In this document: piece after piece, positions 61,205 to 64,000 of the stretch
Position numbering within the stretch: position 1 is the stretch's first letter
Layout: the number at the start of each line of letters is the position of its first letter
DNA from: Pararhodobacter zhoushanensis
Lineage (GTDB): Bacteria; Pseudomonadota; Alphaproteobacteria; Rhodobacterales; Rhodobacteraceae
DNA: 64,000 nucleotides
NCBI RefSeq assembly: GCF_025949695.1
Contig: NZ_JAPDFL010000001.1
Coordinates: 705,001-769,000, forward strand
Direction of reading: 5' to 3'
The notes under the pieces: generated by a model
Seen by the model: only the letters and a program-made list of their open reading frames with translations
Databases searched by the model: none
What the model was told of the DNA's origin: nothing
Made by a program: the position numbers and the translations under genes

Positions 61205-62731
61205 TCAGTCGTCGAGCGTCACTTCAGAGATCATCGCGCGGACCAGATGGCGCGGCGGCGGGTTGTAGTGGACCCCGTCGCGCATGGCGTAGACGGCCAT
61301 GTTGTTCCACAGCGAGATCTGCGGCACGTCGTCGTGCAGGATGCGCGTTGCCTCAACCACCAGCGGGCCGCGAACCTCGGGATCAACGGTCTGGACGGCC
61401 TGGGCCACCAGCGCGTCAAACGCCTCGTTACGGTATTGCGAGAACGGCGAGGCGGACCAATAGGTGAAGGCCAGTGCGATGGTCGGGTCGAAATATTCGG
61501 CCATCGGGGTGGGCGTGATGCCGACCCAATCCTCGGTCGTCGGGTTCGCCGTCGCGGCGCGCAGACGGCCGACGAAATCGGGCACGTCCAGACTGGAGAC
61601 CTGCGTGTTGATGCCGACCTGTTGCAGATACAGCGCCACCGCCTCGGCCGTTTCGCGCAGGCCCGAGTTCTCGCCGTGCCACCAGATCAGCGGCATGTCA
61701 AAGCCGTTGGGGTAGCCCGCATCGGCCAGCAACTGCCGCGACAGCGCCGGATCGTAGCTGTAGTTTTCCAGCGTCTCGTCGTAGCCGACTTCGCCGGGCG
61801 CAAAGCGCGCGTGGCGACCGGGAACGCCGTGGAACAGCCCCTCGACGATGCCATCGGCATCAATCGCATGGGCAACCGCCAGCCGCACACGCACGTCATG
61901 CCACGGCACATCGGGGTTATTGAGGGTGAATTGCACCGAAACCGTCGGTGTGACCGCGATTTGTGCGGTGGTGAAGCCGTCGGCTTCAAGGCGGTCGCGC
62001 TCCATGAACGGCACGTTCAGGATCAGGTCAGCCTCGCCAGCGCGCAGCATGGCGACGCGGGTGCTGTCCTCACTGGCGAAAACGAAGCGCAAGTTCTTCA
62101 CATCAGGCTCACCGCCCCAGTAGTCGGGGTTGGCCTCAAGGATCATTTCCTGCGCCGGGGTGTAGCTGACAAAGCGGTAGGGGCCGGTCCCGTTGGGATG
62201 CGAGACGAACTCGTCCTCACCCACGCGGTCGAAATAGGCCTTGGACACGATCGACAGGTTGCGCGGCGGCAGGAAGGTGACGTCGGCCGAGGTGAAGACC
62301 ATGCGCACGGTCATGTCATCGACGCGCTCGATATGGTCGAAATTGCGCAGGCGCGACTGGTAGATACGCGAGCGTTCCGCCGTGCGTTCGTGGCTGAAAA
62401 TGATGTCATCGGCGGTCAGCGGATCGCCGGAATGGAAGGTCACGCCTTCGCGCAAGCGGAGCGTCAGGATGCGGCCCTCGTCCGAGTATTCGAACGACAG
62501 GACGCCGGGCACCAGATTGCCCTGGGCATCCAGACCGACCATCGGTTCAATGATGTTTTCCATCACCGGGCGCGAGATGACGGTGTTGACCGAAATCGTC
62601 GGGTCCAGCGTGTCGGGCTGGTGGTTGATCGCCACGACGAACATGTCGTCCGAGGCAAGAGCGGGGGCAAAGCTGGCGGCCGTGAGGCCAAGTGCCATCG
62701 CCACCGCAGAGGCGGTGCGTCTCACTGTCAT
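61205..62731 (-). CDS. Family-5 ABC transporter solute-binding protein, orphan
   Basis: A 508-residue oligopeptide/dipeptide-type binding protein with signal peptide MTVRRTASAVAMALGLTAASFAPALA. Typical parts are INHQPDTLDPTISVNTVISRPVMENIIEPMVGL, LREGVTFHSGDPLTADDIIFSHERT and NGTGPYRFVSYTPAQEMILEANPDYWGGEPDVKNLRF. No permease or ATPase genes lie in the cluster. It is the first gene of the operon, so it may bring the bulky dimer or an oligomer to a transporter encoded elsewhere. A sigma-70-like promoter lies about 105 bp upstream. Confidence 0.88.
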   Translation of the reverse strand: MTVRRTASAVAMALGLTAASFAPALASDDMFVVAINHQPDTLDPTISVNTVISRPVMENIIEPMVGLDAQGNLVPGVLSFEYSDEGRILTLRLREGVTFHSGDPLTADDIIFSHERTAERSRIYQSRLRNFDHIERVDDMTVRMVFTSADVTFLPPRNLSIVSKAYFDRVGEDEFVSHPNGTGPYRFVSYTPAQEMILEANPDYWGGEPDVKNLRFVFASEDSTRVAMLRAGEADLILNVPFMERDRLEADGFTTAQIAVTPTVSVQFTLNNPDVPWHDVRVRLAVAHAIDADGIVEGLFHGVPGRHARFAPGEVGYDETLENYSYDPALSRQLLADAGYPNGFDMPLIWWHGENSGLRETAEAVALYLQQVGINTQVSSLDVPDFVGRLRAATANPTTEDWVGITPTPMAEYFDPTIALAFTYWSASPFSQYRNEAFDALVAQAVQTVDPEVRGPLVVEATRILHDDVPQISLWNNMAVYAMRDGVHYNPPPRHLVRAMISEVTLDD

Positions 62732-62841
62732 GGTGTTCCTCCCATTCGCTGATCGTGCGACGCAAGGGTCTCCCGCCCCCTGTTCTGCCGCCGCAAGGGC
62801 CGGATCTCTGCGACGCGTTGCACCACAGACCGGCCTTATTC

Positions 62842-62870
62842 GTCATATGTCTGATGGATTAGTGAGTCAA
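62842..62870 (-). promoter_or_regulatory. Sigma-70-like promoter of the dimer-catabolism operon
   Basis: On the minus strand TTGACT (62870-62865), a 17-bp spacer and TATGAC (62847-62842). The -35 matches 5/6 and the -10 4/6. Transcription would start near 62835, about 100 bases before the binding-protein ATG. Confidence 0.6.
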
Positions 62871-62879
62871 GAAATGAAT

Positions 62880-62894
62880 ATACGGGACCCGTAT
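62880..62894. promoter_or_regulatory. Perfect palindrome, candidate MarR-type operator
   Basis: ATACGGG-A-CCCGTAT is a perfect 7-1-7 inverted repeat. It lies 10 bp upstream of the -35 of the operon promoter and in the divergent region before the tandem MarR gene. The rest of the 350-bp gap (62732-63081) has no frame with homology. Confidence 0.6.
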
Positions 62895-63081
62895 TTGTTC
62901 CTGCCCGCGATCCAGCGGCAGATACGGCCCTTTGCCGCGCTGCAGCGCCGTTGCCCTCAAGGCCACAGGCGACGACAAAGCGCCCGAGGCAGGAGCTTTA
63001 GCCTTGCCATAGGGGGGCAAATCCGCCAATCGACAGAGAAATCATCAGATGACACTGCGCGTGGAATGATCAGGGCCCGGG

Positions 63082-64000
63082 ATGAACGCAACTGCCAAAG
63101 CCGACACGCTGCTTGCGGCGCTGACCCAAGAGCCGGTCGATGCCGAAGCGCAGCGCATCGCGGCCACGCTGGATACGTTCTATACGCGACCCGGCTACAT
63201 GATCCGGCGCGCGCATCAGATCTCGAACGCGTCGTTCGTCGAGGATCTGGGATCGCTGGGCATCACGCCGACGCAGATGTCCTCGCTGGTGGTTGTCTGC
63301 GATTGCCCCGGCATTGATCAGATCACCCTTGCGCGGCGTATCGGCGTGGACCGCACCACCGCGTCCATGGTGGTCAACGGTCTGGCACAGCACGGTTTTC
63401 TGCGCTGCGAACGCTCTGCCCGCGATGCCCGCCGCAATGAGGTGACAGCGACCCGCGCGGGAATGGCCTGTACCCAGCTGGCGCGCGATTTCGCGATGAC
63501 TAACAAGGGCAAGCTGCTGCACGCCTTCACGCCCCAGGATGAGGCGACGCTGCAATCGCTGCTCAAGCGGCTGATCGATACGGTGCCCGCCTCGCCGCCT
63601 GAATGGATCCGCCCGGACGGCACCGTGCAGTTCGGCACCGAAGACGCCTTTGCCGAGGATTTTCCGGGGCATTTCGGTCTGTATACCGCCTTTGGTTTTC
63701 TGCTGCGGCGGGCGCATCAGACGCTGGAGGCCGCGTTCATCGACTGCTGCCAGCCGGTCAATCTGACCCCGCGCCGCTACGGCGTGCTGCGCGTGGTCGA
63801 GGTGGCCGAGCCGCTGGAGCAGATCGCGCTGGCCCGCTGGCTGGCGCTGGATGGCTCGACCGCCGCGTCGGTGGTGACCGAGCTGGTGCGCCGGGGACAT
63901 CTGGATCGCACACCGCATCCCAGCGACCGCCGCCGCCGTTTGCTGCAGCTTACGGATGAAGGCCGGACGCTGGTGGAAACCGCGCTGCCACTGGCGCGCG
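63082..64000 (+). CDS. Tandem MarR-family regulator (two MarR domains, 3'-truncated)
   Basis: The frame opens at 63082, directly after an in-frame stop at 63067, and runs to the window end (306 residues visible). It encodes two winged-helix MarR domains. Domain 1 (about residues 40-125) reads MIRRAHQISNASFVEDLGSLGITPTQMSSLVVVCDCPGIDQITLARRIGVDRTTASMVVNGLAQHGFL. Domain 2 (about 205-306) reads LLRRAHQTLEAAFIDCCQPVNLTPRRYGVLRV... DGSTAASVVTELVRRGHL. MarR proteins are normally single-domain homodimers, so this looks like a fused intramolecular dimer. It is divergent from the dimer-catabolism operon and is the obvious candidate regulator. The C-terminus is outside the window. Confidence 0.87.
   Translation, partial: MNATAKADTLLAALTQEPVDAEAQRIAATLDTFYTRPGYMIRRAHQISNASFVEDLGSLGITPTQMSSLVVVCDCPGIDQITLARRIGVDRTTASMVVNGLAQHGFLRCERSARDARRNEVTATRAGMACTQLARDFAMTNKGKLLHAFTPQDEATLQSLLKRLIDTVPASPPEWIRPDGTVQFGTEDAFAEDFPGHFGLYTAFGFLLRRAHQTLEAAFIDCCQPVNLTPRRYGVLRVVEVAEPLEQIALARWLALDGSTAASVVTELVRRGHLDRTPHPSDRRRRLLQLTDEGRTLVETALPLAR

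Noticed and set aside
62382..63317. 311-residue plus-strand frame spanning the start of the binding protein and the MarR gene
   Set aside because: It crosses the promoter region and is out of frame with the MarR domains, which read from 63082.

Overview
The window looks like a chromosomal segment of a high-GC alphaproteobacterium, most likely Rhodobacterales (Rhodobacteraceae/Roseobacter group). Supporting signs are the atpB-atpE-b'-b order with a separate b' subunit, a membrane-anchored cytochrome cy, TAXI-type TRAP transporters with fused permeases, split MnmC/MnmD proteins, HemP and a flgI-flgL-flgK-flgE-motB block. I see no rRNA, tRNA, insertion sequence, prophage or CRISPR array.

Layout. 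1-2.05 kb: end of the F0 ATP synthase operon. 2.1-6.8 kb: split tRNA-wobble enzymes MnmC(o)/MnmD, a frameshifted EamA transporter, a small exported protein and a GMC oxidoreductase. 6.9-12.0 kb: Lrp-type regulator, hppD (tyrosine catabolism) and a TAXI-TRAP transporter. 12.1-22.9 kb: DsrE-like protein, tandem GNAT, SMC, a hydratase/GAPDH pair, HemP, AbrB permease/SDR pair, prephenate dehydratase and cytochrome cy. 23-30 kb: YejABEF-type peptide ABC transporter coupled to a glycosyltransferase. 30-35.8 kb: flagellar genes on the minus strand. 35.9-42.5 kb: a PPP-family phosphatase and a branched-chain amino-acid-type ABC transporter. 42.7-64 kb: an accessory catabolic island.

The catabolic island is the most notable part. 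A minus-strand operon (62.7 to 52.6 kb) encodes an orphan family-5 solute-binding protein, a DUF3237 protein, a lignostilbene-type dioxygenase with all expected ligand and substrate residues, a GMC alcohol oxidase/dehydrogenase, a second DUF3237 protein and three aldehyde dehydrogenases, the last of vanillin-dehydrogenase type. This is the enzyme-class set known from phenylcoumaran (beta-5 lignin dimer) catabolism in Sphingobium SYK-6 (PhcC/D, PhcF/G, LsdD), but here it sits in one operon in a rhodobacterial background. Next to it are a LigM-type O-demethylase, a hydroxyquinol-type intradiol dioxygenase, an IclR regulator, a citryl-CoA-lyase-like protein, a class III CoA-transferase, an MBL hydrolase and a TAXI-TRAP transporter. 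Two near-identical palindromes mark the likely IclR regulon, and a tandem MarR protein with a separate palindrome probably controls the dimer operon.

Data quality. Five genes carry frame disruptions that single-base edits would repair. Four lie in short homopolymers (T5, or G5/C5 where six bases are expected) and two at GATCTCG where GANTC is expected. A LivF fusion also sits at a G5 run. Sequencing or assembly error is the simplest explanation, so these genes are probably functional.
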